This document shows positions 44,604 through 55,678 of a stretch of DNA of 64,000 bases, piece by piece (position 1 is the stretch's first letter; each line of letters begins with the position of its first letter). Origin of the DNA: Aralia elata (taxonomy: Eukaryota; Streptophyta; Magnoliopsida; Apiales; Araliaceae). Where the stretch lies: positions 79,027,007-79,091,006 of the forward strand of contig CM068386.1 in assembly GCA_034770075.1 (NCBI GenBank), read 5' to 3'. The position numbers and the translations under genes were made by a program. Under the pieces are notes generated by a model. The model searched no databases. It was not told where the DNA came from and saw nothing but the letters and a program-made list of their open reading frames with translations.

Positions 44604-44870
44604 AACGCCGTGCACGCTCAACTTCCAAATCTCATCAAATTTAACACCGAGTGTCGCCAAACACGAATTTTCAACATAATACCATTCGGGCACGGATATT
44701 CAAGCACGGGTTTGCCCTCGTGGCTTGGCCGACGCTGAATGCCGTGCACACTTTCCAACGCCGTGCACGCTCGACTTCCAAATTTCATCAAATTAAACAC
44801 CGAGCGTCGCCAAACACTAATTTCCATTATACTACCATTCAGGCACGGACGTCCAAGCACGGACATTGAG
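44604..44870. repeat. 153-bp tandem duplication in the solo LTR
   Basis: The words AACGCCGTGCACGCTC, CTTCCAAAT, CACCGAG, GTCGCCAAACAC and ACCATTC occur in the same order from 44604 and again from 44757, with about 10-15% divergence. Both copies end in CAAGCACGG. Confidence 0.85.
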
Positions 44871-45082
44871 TCATTACGAACAACGATCCGAGTGGTCTTT
44901 ATTTCAATTCCTACAAACATAATGAAAATGCATCAAAGCAACATAAAATATGTAAAAATAACTAAAAACTAATTTATCTAGAAATACGATAAAAATAGTT
45001 AAAAACCATATAAAATTTCCAAAAGCTAACAAAATACCAAGGTCAAAGGTGCCCAAATTGTGTGTATAAAACACACTTATCA

Positions 45083-46441
45083 AGCACCTTCAATTCGACA
45101 ATTATGGCAATGCACCTAAGAGAAGCCACAAAAAGAAAGAGGAAGATGCATCCCTTGTGTTGCAAGGGCAATCCAGAAGAAGCAACAACAATCCACCCAT
45201 ACAGCAAGGAAATAATCCCTACCACAATAACCAACATTCCATCAAAATCAAGGCCAACAACGAAACTTTGAGAATGGACGCAACTGAGAATTCACTCCTC
45301 TTGGTGACTCCCTTGAGAACATACTAGCTCTATTATTGGCTCAAAAGAAAATTACCGAACTCGCTCCTTCGGCTGATCCTAAATGTAAGAGATACGATCC
45401 TAACAAAAGATGTGCTTACCATTATGGGTCCCCAAGACACGACATGCAAGACTGCTGGTCCTTAAAGCATAAAATTCAGAATCTGATAGCAAGTGGAGAC
45501 ATTGTGGTGAAACAAGCTGAACATCCTAACATCCACATTAACCCCCTACCACAGTATAATACAAAAGGTGTGAATATGATTGGCACAGGGAGCGTTGGAA
45601 GGGATTCAAACCATAAATAATAAGAGTTGAAGAATATCCTCAGAGGTCCGGAACAAGTATCTTAGGATGGAAATATTTAGAAAGAATCCATCTAGTGGAG
45701 CAAAAGTTGGGAATGATTAAGCATCAGGTGAACCAATTGGCAGAATTAGTCGTGTATCAGCACCAACTCACACGACAACTGGTCAGTCAAGTATCAAGAG
45801 CCAGAGGTGGGGATGAGACCAAATTGACCCTAGCTCCTCCTAAAACAATCTCAGTAACTAAGAAAGATCAAGTCAGACTAAAGGAGCAAGAAAGATGGGC
45901 TGATAAGATAGCCAGGGAATCATAACTTCTAAGCAAATAGAAATTGATTCATGAATTGGCTATGAATCGAAAATTCACTCCGTTAAATCAATCAATGGAG
46001 GAAGTACTCCACTTCCTTATAAATAGAGGAAAGATCACAAAATTGTTACCATCACCAAACCCACGAGTGAAGAGGTATAACCCCACGAAGATATGCCTCT
46101 ATCATTCGAATTCTCCTAGGCATGCCACAAAGGAATGTTGGACACTACAACACAAGATTTAAATTTTTATCGAGAGTGGAGAATTAAAAGTGGCAAGTAA
46201 TATTGAAATCATCACTGTTGGGGAAAATACAGTGGAAATGAAGGGTTTGATATATCCGCCAGAAATGGAAAGTTCAGACGAAGTGGTGGCAATGATCACC
46301 AGCCTCGATAAGGAGCAAGCTGGACCCCTTGTGATTCAAGGAATAGCAAGCGAAGTAGGAAAAACCCTTGTAGAAAAATCTGTATCTGAGCCCATTGTGT
46401 TGACGGCTAGACCCCAATATTCCGTGGAGAGTGATGAGTAG
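45083..46441 (+). pseudogene. Ogre/Tat-like gag, second part with duplicated zinc module
   Basis: After the solo LTR, gag continues through an NNN/Q-rich stretch into a module with FTPLGDSLENIL, PKCKRYDPNKRCAYHYGSPRH and DCWSLKHKIQNLI (about 45281-45500). A predicted coiled coil follows (EQKLGMIKHQVNQLAEL; 45695-45800). Then comes a second, diverged module with FTPLNQSMEEVLHFL, PRVKRYNPTKICLYHSNSPRH and ECWTLQHKI (45969-46162). Stops and frame changes occur between pieces. It ends at TAG 46439-46441 with no protease or RT behind it. Confidence 0.75.
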
Positions 46442-47464
46442 ATTTTATATCTACATATTGTGTATTTCTGGCTTAATTATTTTGTTGGTTCTTAAGTACT
46501 TTTAGATTATTTTGATTTAATTTTAGTATTTTGATGCAGGAAAGGAATTCATGATCGTAAATGGAGAAAGAATAACAGATGATATATATTTAGCATTACT
46601 ATAAAGTTATAAGGGTCAGACAATAGGGAAGATATATCATGAATGAACAGGAAAAACAATAGTATAGGTCAACAGTTTAAAATAATTGATGAAATCAAAG
46701 TTCAGATGAATAAATAAATATTGATTATTTACTGCTAAGTGGTCTAACCAACCCTGAATATGGCCCAAGCGTCAATCATCCACTGACCCTTCAAACCGGG
46801 CCCTGCCAGTAGTACTCGAGGGGATCAGCCTCTTATACCCCATGTATATGCATATCATTTAACTCTGACCGCATCGGATTCACCGACACTGAAAATCCCA
46901 TATTAAGGGGTTGCTCTCTCAGTCCAAGAATTTGCACCAACTACTTGTTCGGATAACTTTCAAAATATCAACATGTATAATTCTAGTCGAAACAACTGGC
47001 ATAGACTATTTCTTAAACAGTTTAGAACTTGAATGTTTTCACAGTTCAATATTAGAACAAGAATTCAAGTGCACAAAGTGCAAATACCAAGAATAATTAT
47101 GATGTGGACTAATTCACAACAATTAGACCACCAACAAAATATAAGAAGCTTGCACAATAAAGGCATAACAGTAATTAGCTTTTCTCAAATGAATGAATCT
47201 TGCATAATAAACAAAGTTGTGTAAGTTCAGGAACTTGCAATATGTAAGAGTTCGAGGTTAAGAACTTGCACAAGATAGGAGTGAAAAACTTGCACATGGT
47301 ATATAAAGGTGTGAAGGTCAAGGAACTTTCCTGATCTGTTGCTTAAATATCTACTCTATGCGTTCGTACTGCAAGTATCCTACAGTAATTACCTTTTGAT
47401 CAGCCATAGGTAAACATCAATAATGGATTAAATAATCTTACTCAAGGGACTCACGGACTAACAC
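46442..47464. other. Non-coding stretch, no gene seen
   Basis: There is no domain I recognise. A TTTTGATGCAG acceptor-like site at about 46532, with a GTAGAT donor-like site at 46438, could be an intron like the one Ogre elements carry between protease and RT. No RT follows, so this stays a suggestion. Confidence 0.3.
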
Positions 47465-47695
47465 GAGAGCTCTACGGTCAGTAGGCTTTAATATTGTTGA
47501 TGGAGTCACTCTACGATCGATGGGATGACTCCACGTTTACTGACTTGGAGATGTTATGCCAAGGTTGGTTGGCTTGGCTTAGCGGTGTTCTGTTGTGACT
47601 CTACGATCACAAGCGAAGCTCTATGATGGACTAGTGAAGCTCTACGATCGACAGAGGTTGACTCGACGAGCGTCGAGTTCACTCTACGATTGCCG
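47465..47695. repeat. CTCTACGATC-type short dispersed array
   Basis: Seven copies of a CTCTACGATC-like word (allowing CTCCACG and CTCTATGAT) occur in 230 bp, near 47469, 47506, 47525, 47592, 47616, 47639 and 47684. Spacing is irregular. The following 500 bp is rich in CTTCGG. Confidence 0.7.
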
Positions 47696-49253
47696 AGTGG
47701 TTCGGCTGACTGGTCCGAAGTCAGACACAACTAGAAACATGGATTAGGGACTTGACTGCCTCACAGTTTACAAGGTTTTGACTTCGGCTCCACTTCGGGA
47801 CCTATCGTAGTTCGGGACCCTTCGTAGATCGGATGGTCAGGGCTTCAGGATCAGACGGCGAACTTAAGTTTGACTCCGAAGCTTCGAAAGTCGAGTTCAG
47901 ATATCAATGTCCTTAGGACTCGGCTTCGGGCCTGTGACTTCGGAAGTCAGGTCCAAACCTTACTGATATTAGAAGTGTTCAGCTTCGGGTCCAGTACTGA
48001 ACCATACCTATGGCAGCTACCGGAACCCTTGGGTTTCGACTATGGATTCCCTTCAGGAACCTACTCTGAGTTCGGGGTCGGATGACGAACACCATCGGAA
48101 TGGCCTCGGCATCCTCGTCATTTAGGTTTATGGGTTCGGATAAGGTGGCGAACCTCATAGGAACGACTTCGGCACCTCCGCCATTACTCATTTTTGACTC
48201 TCTTGGCAAGACAAATTATTATAAATCCTTCGGATATAGTCCACACCTTACATTAGTTTAACTAAGACTCAGTCATAAGTCCTATAGACAACATTCATGG
48301 CCTTTTAACATGTGAAAATAGAGCACCTAACTTATGAAGTATTTTCGACCTCTACGCTAGTCCGGGTACGCAAGAGTATAATCTATATACAAACCGTAAC
48401 TACTGAGATGAAGAATTTCTCACCTCTTCGTTTTGGTTGCGCGTCTTCTCTTTCTTCCGAAGTATGAGATAAAGTTAGTGGGCATCCACTCGCTAGACTC
48501 CCTTCCTTATGGCCCCTCCTTCCTTCTCGCTCTCAAACTCACAGTGTTTCTTTCTGCAACAGACTCAAGTGTTTCAGCAACTCATCAAGTGGAATAGGAG
48601 CTCTATTTATAGGGAAACCCTTGCTCATCCACCAGTCTCTACCCAGCATATGATGGTCATAACGGTCAAAAGAGAGTATGTAGGAAGTACTACCAACTCC
48701 GTTCCCTGCCATGCCCATTGCGATGATGCTGCAGAGTAGGATATGGGACACTAGCTTATAGGCAGGTTGCGTGCAAGATACGAAAAACATCTCATTTTGT
48801 CAATTGAAATGTGATTTGCTACAGTTAAGAGTAAACCCCCAATTGGGCTTACCGATATCCATTGGACCTCCTCCTTGTATGGTTAACCATATAAACCAAG
48901 GTTGGGCCAATTTAATTACTGTTATCCTATCCCACAAGTCCATACCTACTTCGGATGGGGCTTGCTTACTAAATCAACTGGACTAGTCCACTATTAATAA
49001 CTCCCTAGTGGAACAATTTATTAACATTAATAATAACCATCTAAAAGTCCAATTCACAATAGCTACTTGGGCTTGTTTAAAATAATTAATAGGGCTAGTC
49101 CATTATGCTTAGACTATTAAATAAATTATCACATAACCACACATAGCCACCTAAAATCTTTAAGGGTTTAAAATAATATGCAAAAAAAATTTAATAATGA
49201 TAAAATTAAATTCTTAACCTTAATAATACTGCTTGAAATTCGCGGTCATTACA
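47696..49253 (-). other. LTR-like region, minus orientation
   Basis: On the minus strand a TATA box (complement at 48603-48611) is followed by a leader-like stretch with CTTGAGTCTGTTGCAG and AAGGAAGGGAGTC. Upstream, a possible LTR start TGTAATGACC has its complement ending at 49253. No matching far end or TSD was found. It may be the LTR of the Ogre-like element or an unrelated solo LTR. Confidence 0.3.
48603..48611 (-). promoter_or_regulatory. TATA box on minus strand
   Basis: The minus strand reads CCTATAAATAGAGC, a strong plant TATA context, within LTR-like sequence. Confidence 0.4.
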
Positions 49254-49257
49254 TAAG

Positions 49258-49408
49258 TGGTACCCTCACCCACTACACCCTTACCCATTACGTACGTGGT
49301 ACTCTAACCCACTACGTACGTGGTGCCCGAACCCATTACGTACGTGGTGCCCGAACCCATTACGTACATGGCGCCCGAACCCATTACGTATATGATGCCC
49401 GGATCCAA
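49258..49408. repeat. 24-bp tandem repeat with TACGTACGTGG core
   Basis: About six units of CCCATTACGTACGTGGTGCCCGAA follow each other, degenerate at both ends (CCCACTACACCCTTA on the left, ATATGATGCCCGG on the right). 24 is a multiple of three, so the array gives an open frame of repeated THYVRGAR, which is an artefact. The unit contains ACGTGG, the G-box/ABRE-like core, and lies about 200 bp before a TATA box at 49600. Confidence 0.85.
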
Positions 49409-49599
49409 TGGTGATGTGGCATCCGAACTCAAGACACCAGAGTCTAGCCCATTGGACAGTGTCCATAATTATACAAGCACTAGGAGATTAGTCTTGACGA
49501 AAATGGACTATCATCCAAATATATATTCTATTATATTTGGGCTTATTGGTAACAAACTATGTTCATAAGTGGTGGGAACAGACGACCTAAAATATCGAC

Positions 49600-49609
49600 T
49601 ATAAATATA
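49600..49609 (+). promoter_or_regulatory. TATA box after the 24-bp array
   Basis: TATAAATATA is followed by AGGGACCTCTGG and a CA-repeat leader (about 49636-49650). It may be the promoter of an LTR or of an unknown transcript. No gene follows within the next 3 kb. Confidence 0.4.
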
Positions 49610-49925
49610 TAGGGACCTCTGGTACGTTATTTTTTACACACACACACACTCTCAAATTCTTAAAACTTCTTATTTTGTTGTCATTGATTTTACCATCGGA
49701 GGTTGATCCAAAGGATACCCCTCTGCGTATTCGTTCGTTTTAGGTTACTTGGAGTACTTAGACCCGGTAGTAGAGGCGACAAGATACAGTATCATCAAGC
49801 ATCAAAAAGTCTAACTAATACTTTTTTATGGACTGAAAGGAGTATAATGGACAAATTGATCAAATTTTTGGTATCCAAAATGTCCTTAGACTTTATTATG
49901 TTAAACAATATAATATTATAATGAC

Positions 49926-50215
49926 TAAAATACAATTTACACTCTAAAGTTTGTAGAGTTGTTGAGGTTCGCACCTCAATATTTAAAACGTATCTAAGTG
50001 CACCCTAAAATTCCTTTCAATATTTCAATCGATCAAAAGTGAGGCTGCATTTTGTTTAGCGGAAAAGAATTTTTGGGTACATTTTGACCAGTTTAAACCT
50101 CAAAGAGTGCATTTTGTTTAGCAAAAAGAAATCTTAGAGTGCACTTAAATATGTTTTAAATATTGGAGGTAAATCTCAATAACCTTACAAACATTGAGGT
50201 TCAAACTGTATTTTA
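49926..50215. mobile_element. Foldback MITE, 290 bp, long terminal inverted repeats
   Basis: The left half (TAAAATACAATTTAC...TAAAACGTATCTAAGTGCAC) pairs with the reverse complement of the right half (TAAAATACAGTTTGAACC...TAAAACATATTTAAGTGCAC) over roughly 85-90 bp. The middle holds two GCATTTTGTTTAGC-like direct words. There is no coding capacity. I found no clear TSD, so the superfamily is open. Confidence 0.75.
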
Positions 50216-51548
50216 ATCAATTTGCATAATTGTAATTATTGTACTATACAACTTTTGAAGCAATCATGTACAACTTTTTAAGCAATCCAAGTAAAATTAT
50301 AAATTTTGGCAAGGTAACACTGCTTGAGTACAATATTTCACATAAATTGATAATCATGCACTATAATTATGAGTCCTAAGCAATGTATATGTATTTTATT
50401 TTAGTGAGGAAAAAAATTCTTTTTGCATTTTATTCATAATCTTTATAATTTACTCATGTATTTCAAGTAAACTTTTGCATACTTTTTAATGACGACTTAG
50501 CCCTCAGGGGTAGCCTCCAATATGAGTTCTAATTCGCTCGGACCTACACAAACATCCACCTGGTGGTTTAATGACAGGTGTCGTCGTGCCTTCGGTGTAG
50601 GTGTTAGTGAATAGGGTCAAGAGATAGATTATCAATCTGATTGGGTTTCAAGTGTAAAAAATATCTAATCTTTTCCTACCGTCTGAGACTCCCTTTTGTT
50701 ACCCATGGAACTTGTCTCTTGAGCTTGTCATATCCAACACATGGGCATGTGGGTTGGCAGACGTCTTTTAAGCTGACAATTGCACTGCTTAAGGAACGGT
50801 CTTATGGGACCCTTGGTCAGAGAGTGTATACTTAACTTCCTTAGCACGCTTCCCCTAAGTGGGTCATAACATGACGATTCTTGGCCCTAGACCCAGTTAA
50901 GGTGGATTGAGCCGTTTGGGCCTATATCTTAACACTTTTCATTTAGTTAATTTCTATTGGTAGTAGATATATGCCACAATTCTCATTCTTGAGTTGATAT
51001 AAATAGGATAAAAACATATAAGGACATAATAAATAAATGGTACGAAATACATAAGAAAATTGACTTTTTAAAATCAAAATTGACCGTTTTAAATACCAAA
51101 ATATTTTTTTCTCTTTATAAACTTTAGGTGAATACACTATACTCATAATAAAGTACATAGAATTTGCTACTAATTCCATGCTTCGTAATTTTGAAATTTT
51201 AAATAAATAGGCTTAATTATTAATTTTAAAAATCATGGATTGATCATGAAAATCAAAAATTGTCAAACGAAAAATGAGACGGAGAGAGTATTTAATTTTG
51301 GCAGTTGTACTCATCATTAAATGGGGTAAAAGTTCGCAACATGAATTTTTAAGAATATAGTTGTCTAAAATAAAATAATTACCGTGTTTCCATATTTTTT
51401 TCTTTCACCGTTTAATATCAACTTTCTTATCATACACTATATATACAAAAAATATGCATACATAGCAATCCTAATAATCAACGTCTCCTAAAAGCTTAAA
51501 AGTCGTCAATTATTTTTCTCGTGACCAAAAAATAAACATGCAAGTTGT
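50216..51548. other. Non-coding AT-rich stretch
   Basis: No gene is recognised. A less AT-rich piece at 50500-50930 could be an old LTR fragment. A GACGGAGAGAGTA word at 51280-51292 looks like the right end of a decayed Stowaway MITE, but I could not find its left end. Confidence 0.3.
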
Positions 51549-51581
<33 letters not shown>

Positions 51582-51626
51582 CTCTATCTCTCTCTCTCTA
51601 TATATATCTATTTATCTCTCTCTCTC
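51549..51626. repeat. CT/TA microsatellite
   Basis: Alternating (TC)n and (TA)n runs, with short ATC interruptions. The open frames of S, L, Y and I residues over it are artefacts. Confidence 0.9.
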
Positions 51627-51745
51627 CCGCACATGCTTCTCTTATTTCCGATTTAGATTACAATTTACATGGTGTAGGGTCCACTTCTCTTTCTTTAATT
51701 ATCATTATTCTTACAACTAGCAATACTAAATTAAAAAAAAACATA

Positions 51746-52003
51746 TTCCCTCCGTCCTAAATTAATTGTATTTCTAGGACTTTTAAAAGTCAAATTGACT
51801 ATTTTTAAAACTAATCTTTTTACTATTTTTGCTAACATATAGGTGAAGATATTATAACCAAAAGAAAGTATATACAATTTATTACTATTTTCAATTTTTA
51901 TAATTTTAGAAATATATTTATATATGCTTAATTATTAATTTTAAAAATAGTCAATTTGACTTAAAAAAGTCCTAGAAAAATAATTAATTTGGGACGGAGG
52001 GAG
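51746..52003. mobile_element. Stowaway MITE, 258 bp
   Basis: Its ends TTCCCTCCGTCCTAAATTA and TAATTTGGGACGGAGGGAG are inverted repeats. Pairing extends over the AAAGTCAAATTGACTATTTTTAAAA region, so the element folds back. A TA dinucleotide flanks both ends (51744-51745, 52004-52005), as expected for Tc1/mariner-type transposition. Confidence 0.9.
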
Positions 52004-52091
52004 TAATTAATTACAACATACTACACTAGTATTAATTAATTAAGTACAAGTTACGTTTGACTTTTAATTAATTTGGAGTTCATATATTTAG

Positions 52092-52942
52092 GGGTTAACT
52101 GCATACCATAATTTGGATTTGAATATTTGAAAAGATACATAGATATATTTGTAAGGATGATGAGAAGGGTTATATGGATACACTGAGTAATTGTGATCAC
52201 ATACTTTTCTTTTTATTCCATCACTTTCTCTCCAATTTTTTTTCAAAAACTCCATGTAGACATAAAAATTAGACATGAGTGTATTTGAATTTCACTTATT
52301 TGTAGCTTGACCTCCAATGATAGGTAAATATACAAATAGGTGAAATTCAAATAGACTCATGTCTATTAATTTTTATGTCTGCTTAGAAGAGTATTTTTCT
52401 TACATCTCTAACCCAAATTCTTCTCTCTCAAGACTCTCCTCATTGATTTTTGTTGACTATTATAGATCTAAAATGTGATGCGGAATTAGATTGAATTTTA
52501 ATTGTGATGTTGGATATATTGTTGATGTTTGACATATTTGTTGGTTAAATAGATCTATCATTTGAAGATGAATGGTTTGGGAATTTTTGAATTTTAAAAT
52601 TTTTAGATTTCAATGAATAGATGATAATGAATGGTTTAAAGCTTTTCTTGAAGAAGAAAAAAAGAATATTTATTTATTTATAAAGCATTTATACAAAACT
52701 TATTAGTATTAAATCGATATTTAAATCTTTTTATATAGTTAAATGTATAAATATACTGTCAAACCGTATTTATACTACCTACAGGAACACGTGGCAATTC
52801 CGGCAATTTTTTTGGCCGAAAATTATAAAAAGATCAGTTATGATTACTTAAGAGTATTTTGAGTAACGGGATGAGAGCTTTTAAACATGAGGGTACCTAA
52901 TATAAAAGGATAATACTTCAGGGTCCGATACGCAGTTAACCC
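52092..52942. mobile_element. Mutator-type non-autonomous element, 851 bp
   Basis: Terminal inverted repeats GGGTTAACTGCATACC (left) and GGTCCGATACGCAGTTAACCC (right) are flanked by a 9-bp duplication with one mismatch: TATATTTAG at 52083-52091 and TATAATTAG at 52943-52951. A 9-bp TSD is the mark of the Mutator superfamily. There is no transposase inside. Its right end lies 84 bp before the start codon of the gene exon at 53027, so it may supply part of that promoter. Confidence 0.72.
52257..52382. repeat. Inverted repeat (hairpin) nested in the Mutator-type element
   Basis: GACATAAAAATTAGACATGA and its complement near 52382 begin arms of about 48 bp (through TTTGAATTTCAC and TATTTGTA) around a loop of roughly 27 bp. 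It may be a small MITE or a source of hairpin RNA. Confidence 0.75.
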
Positions 52943-53026
52943 TATAATTAGAGATCAAGAGCTAGTATATACTTCTTCATATACATATACCATAAAAAAG
53001 ATCCGTCATATCAATCAAATACACCA

Positions 53027-53263
53027 ATGAATTCTGCAGAGGTTGCCGGCACGGTGGCCGGAAAAGTTCCGTTAGAGTCGGCCAACGGCGGCAACCACCA
53101 GCACCACCACATCCAGCAATTCTTTCATCAAGTCCCAAGGATTATGTTGTTATTTGCAACGGCTTTTGTTGCATGTCTTGTTCTTTATCACTCTGCCTAC
53201 CCTTTTCAACTCTTCCCTAGCGCCTTCAATCAATTTTTAGTTAAAGGAAACATCTCTTCTTCT
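53027..53263 (+). CDS. First exon of a likely host gene, type II membrane protein
   Basis: The ATG at 53027 opens 79 codons that end at a strong splice donor (TCT|GTAAGT, intron from 53264). The product has a short polar N-terminus with an HQHHH stretch, then one hydrophobic segment (residues about 39-58, IMLLFATAFVACLVLYHSAY), then a lumenal-looking start with an NISS glycosylation site. This layout fits a signal-anchored Golgi protein such as a glycosyltransferase, but I do not recognise the family. A TATATA lies near 52967. GC content and codon use are higher than in the surroundings. No second exon is evident up to 57 kb, so either intron 1 is long or the gene is cut off. Confidence 0.6.
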
Positions 53264-53331
53264 GTAAGTTATGCTAATCCTTTTTATTTCTTCTTCTAAT
53301 TTATTTATTTTTAATTGTTTAATTTATCATA

Positions 53332-53587
53332 CTCCCTCCTCCGTTCCAAAATGACTTCTTGTTTAAATTGATTATTCTTAAAATTAGTGATTAAGCGTTT
53401 GTAAATATAAATTTGAAATGATAAAAGTTGGGTTTTGTATAAATTATACATAATTTTTTATGAGTATAATTCTTCCACCTGCATTTTTTCAAAAATAATA
53501 AAAATAATAATTTACTGTTAAATCAATTTAATTGAAAAAGTCAAATTAAACAATTATTTTGAATGGGGAAGTTTTGGAACGGGGAAG
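53332..53587. mobile_element. Stowaway MITE, 256 bp, inside intron 1
   Basis: The ends CTCCCTCCTCCGTTCC and GGAACGGGGAAG are imperfect inverted repeats, with TA at 53330-53331 and 53588-53589. It begins 68 bp after the splice donor of the exon at 53027. Confidence 0.8.
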
Positions 53588-53589
53588 TA

Positions 53590-54854
53590 ACTCATAAGAA
53601 GATCATATCTTCTCAAAATTATGAATTTATTATAATCATAATGTTAGATGCATGTATATTCGACTTCTTAAATTTCTATTTCGCTCGGCTTAAATCTTAA
53701 TTTACTTCAATTGTCTCATCATTATTAATTTCTAAAAGTCTATTTAAAGTATGTTCAAACTCAAAATTAATAAGATTTATTAAAGAAATAATATATGTAG
53801 AATTAATAGTATATTTTAGATATATTCATTCATAATTATATTGACTAAAATAATATGAATTTATGTCAATTTTAAATCTAAAAATATCTCAAATGAACAC
53901 TAAAAAGGCAATAATGTCTTTATACTTTGGAACAGAATTTCTTAGATTGTCACCTTTTTTATGTGATCCGTGCTAATAAGTAAGAAACGGATGCTACATA
54001 ATAATGACAATTAGTTTCAGTATTCTTAAAAGTTATTATAAGTAAATTAATTATAATATATATATAAAAAAATTAGTTATATATGACGATAAATTTATGC
54101 GAATAACAAATATCAACATATGTGAATACATGAGATAAGAATGAATTAAGTAGAACTCATACTAATTTATTCTATCTTATCACTTAAGATCCCCTTCGTT
54201 ATAAAATTTGTGGATATATAAATTATTTTTTTATATAAAATATATTTTTTACCCATTTTTAAATTTTTGTTGAACATGTCCAATTAGAAATTGTTACCAC
54301 TAGACAAGATTATAAAGAAAATGACAGTTACAGTTGGTTTTGTTTAAGTAGCCAATAGGAGAAATTATCCAGTCAATGGCCACGAAGATTCCAGTACATC
54401 TCACTTCTCACATCATGTATTATAAATTACAAAATAATACTAAAAAAATAAACCTCACATCACATGTTCTGGTCACATGGGCCCACTTGCTAGACTAGAG
54501 AAATTTAATTTCATATTTTTCTTAGTTGTCTTTCCTTCTAATTATTTATTCATATTCCTCCCACTTTCTCATATTTGAGATATAATTATTAGGCTAATCA
54601 TAAATACAAATTAAACTTCCAAAAAATTGTTAATGTATTTGAATGCATGTTCCCTTAAATTATTAAAAACAAGGAATAAATTTTAACAATTTCAAACTTT
54701 ATGATAAAACCAAGTTAGAACATACTTATTCCAACTAATAGTATTACCTAAACTTTGCCATCACAATCCTAAAAGAATTTGCTCCACCATATTCTCTTCC
54801 TTGGTCCTCCAAAAAAGAGTAAAATTTAGGATACTTGTGGTAATATTTTTATCT

Positions 54855-54889
<35 letters not shown>

Positions 54890-55669
54890 GAGTTTAATTT
54901 TAAAAAAGAGAAGTGTAGTATTTATTTATTGATCTTACATGGGGGTCCAATATTCGACTTATGTATGATAAATGATCAGTCATATCATATTATTTATCTC
55001 ATATGTTATCTCACCCTTATGCAGTATTGTTTACTTCGATTATATATAAAATAGGAAATTGATATTTTCATAAACTTTCATATGAATATGAGGTTCATCT
55101 ATTATTTATATTAGAAAAAACTTATCATATTTATTTGTAAAAATATTAATTCTCTATATAATTGTATAAAATATAAAAGAGTACAACTGTGACGCACAAT
55201 ATTGTAAAACCCAAAAGCTCGGACAAGTGACGAATTATTGGTTACTAGGGATTGTCACTTTAGTGTGTATATATATAATGAAATTATTTATGTGAAATAT
55301 GATTATATGAGAGACTAATTAGTTTGATAGAAAAGTTCACCTCTTATCTAGATGATCTTGACCATATGCTTAATTTATATTAATCTCTTAGTCAACAGAA
55401 GGGCGCCCAACTGCTAACTTTAATACGAGAAAAATTGGTGGTGCTGTGGTTTGTGTATCGAGAGTTATAGTATTTAGGATTGGGTTGACGTGCTCTTTGG
55501 GATTTGGTATTTTGAGGTGGTGAATTGTGGGGGGTGGGCTATAGGAAAAGGAAAGGAGTAGGAAGAGGGGGCAATGATATGAGTGGAGGTGATGAAGTGA
55601 TTATTACCTGGTCAGGAAACTTCGTCGAGGGAGAGAAATGAGTAGCTATTGTGTCATGCCGAGATGCCA
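53590..55669. other. Non-coding AT-rich stretch (possible intron or intergenic)
   Basis: There is no domain or strong exon. A (TA)n run lies at about 54858-54886. The part at 55430-55650 is less AT-rich and holds a short open frame (MSGGDEVIITWSGNFVEGEK) that I cannot connect to the exon at 53027. Confidence 0.35.
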
Positions 55670-55678
55670 TTGTGGACC

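Larger units (their letters stand above)
42889..45082 (-). mobile_element. Solo LTR, about 2.19 kb, in minus orientation
   Basis: The segment has TG...CA ends (TGTTGGTCGATTTCG...CACACTTATCA), a perfect 5-bp TSD and no internal coding domains, so it is an LTR left by recombination between two LTRs. In sense direction it begins TGATAAGTGTGTTTTATAC, which I recall as common for plant gypsy LTRs. The part at about 42895-42990 has the abundant GTATACGCAGTCAACAAG stretch. A GC-rich block and a 153-bp duplication lie inside. Confidence 0.85.

Noticed and set aside
44166..44738. Several overlapping open frames on both strands rich in Ala, Arg, Gly and Pro
   Set aside because: They lie in a GC-rich repeat inside a solo LTR where stops are rare by composition. 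They show no domain, and frames compete on both strands.
49178..49568. Open frames of repeated THYVRGAR and ITYVVPEP
   Set aside because: They come from a 24-bp tandem repeat, whose length is a multiple of three. There is no start context or relative.
51000..51292. A third Stowaway MITE
   Set aside because: Only a right-end-like GACGGAGAGAGTA is visible. No matching left end was found.
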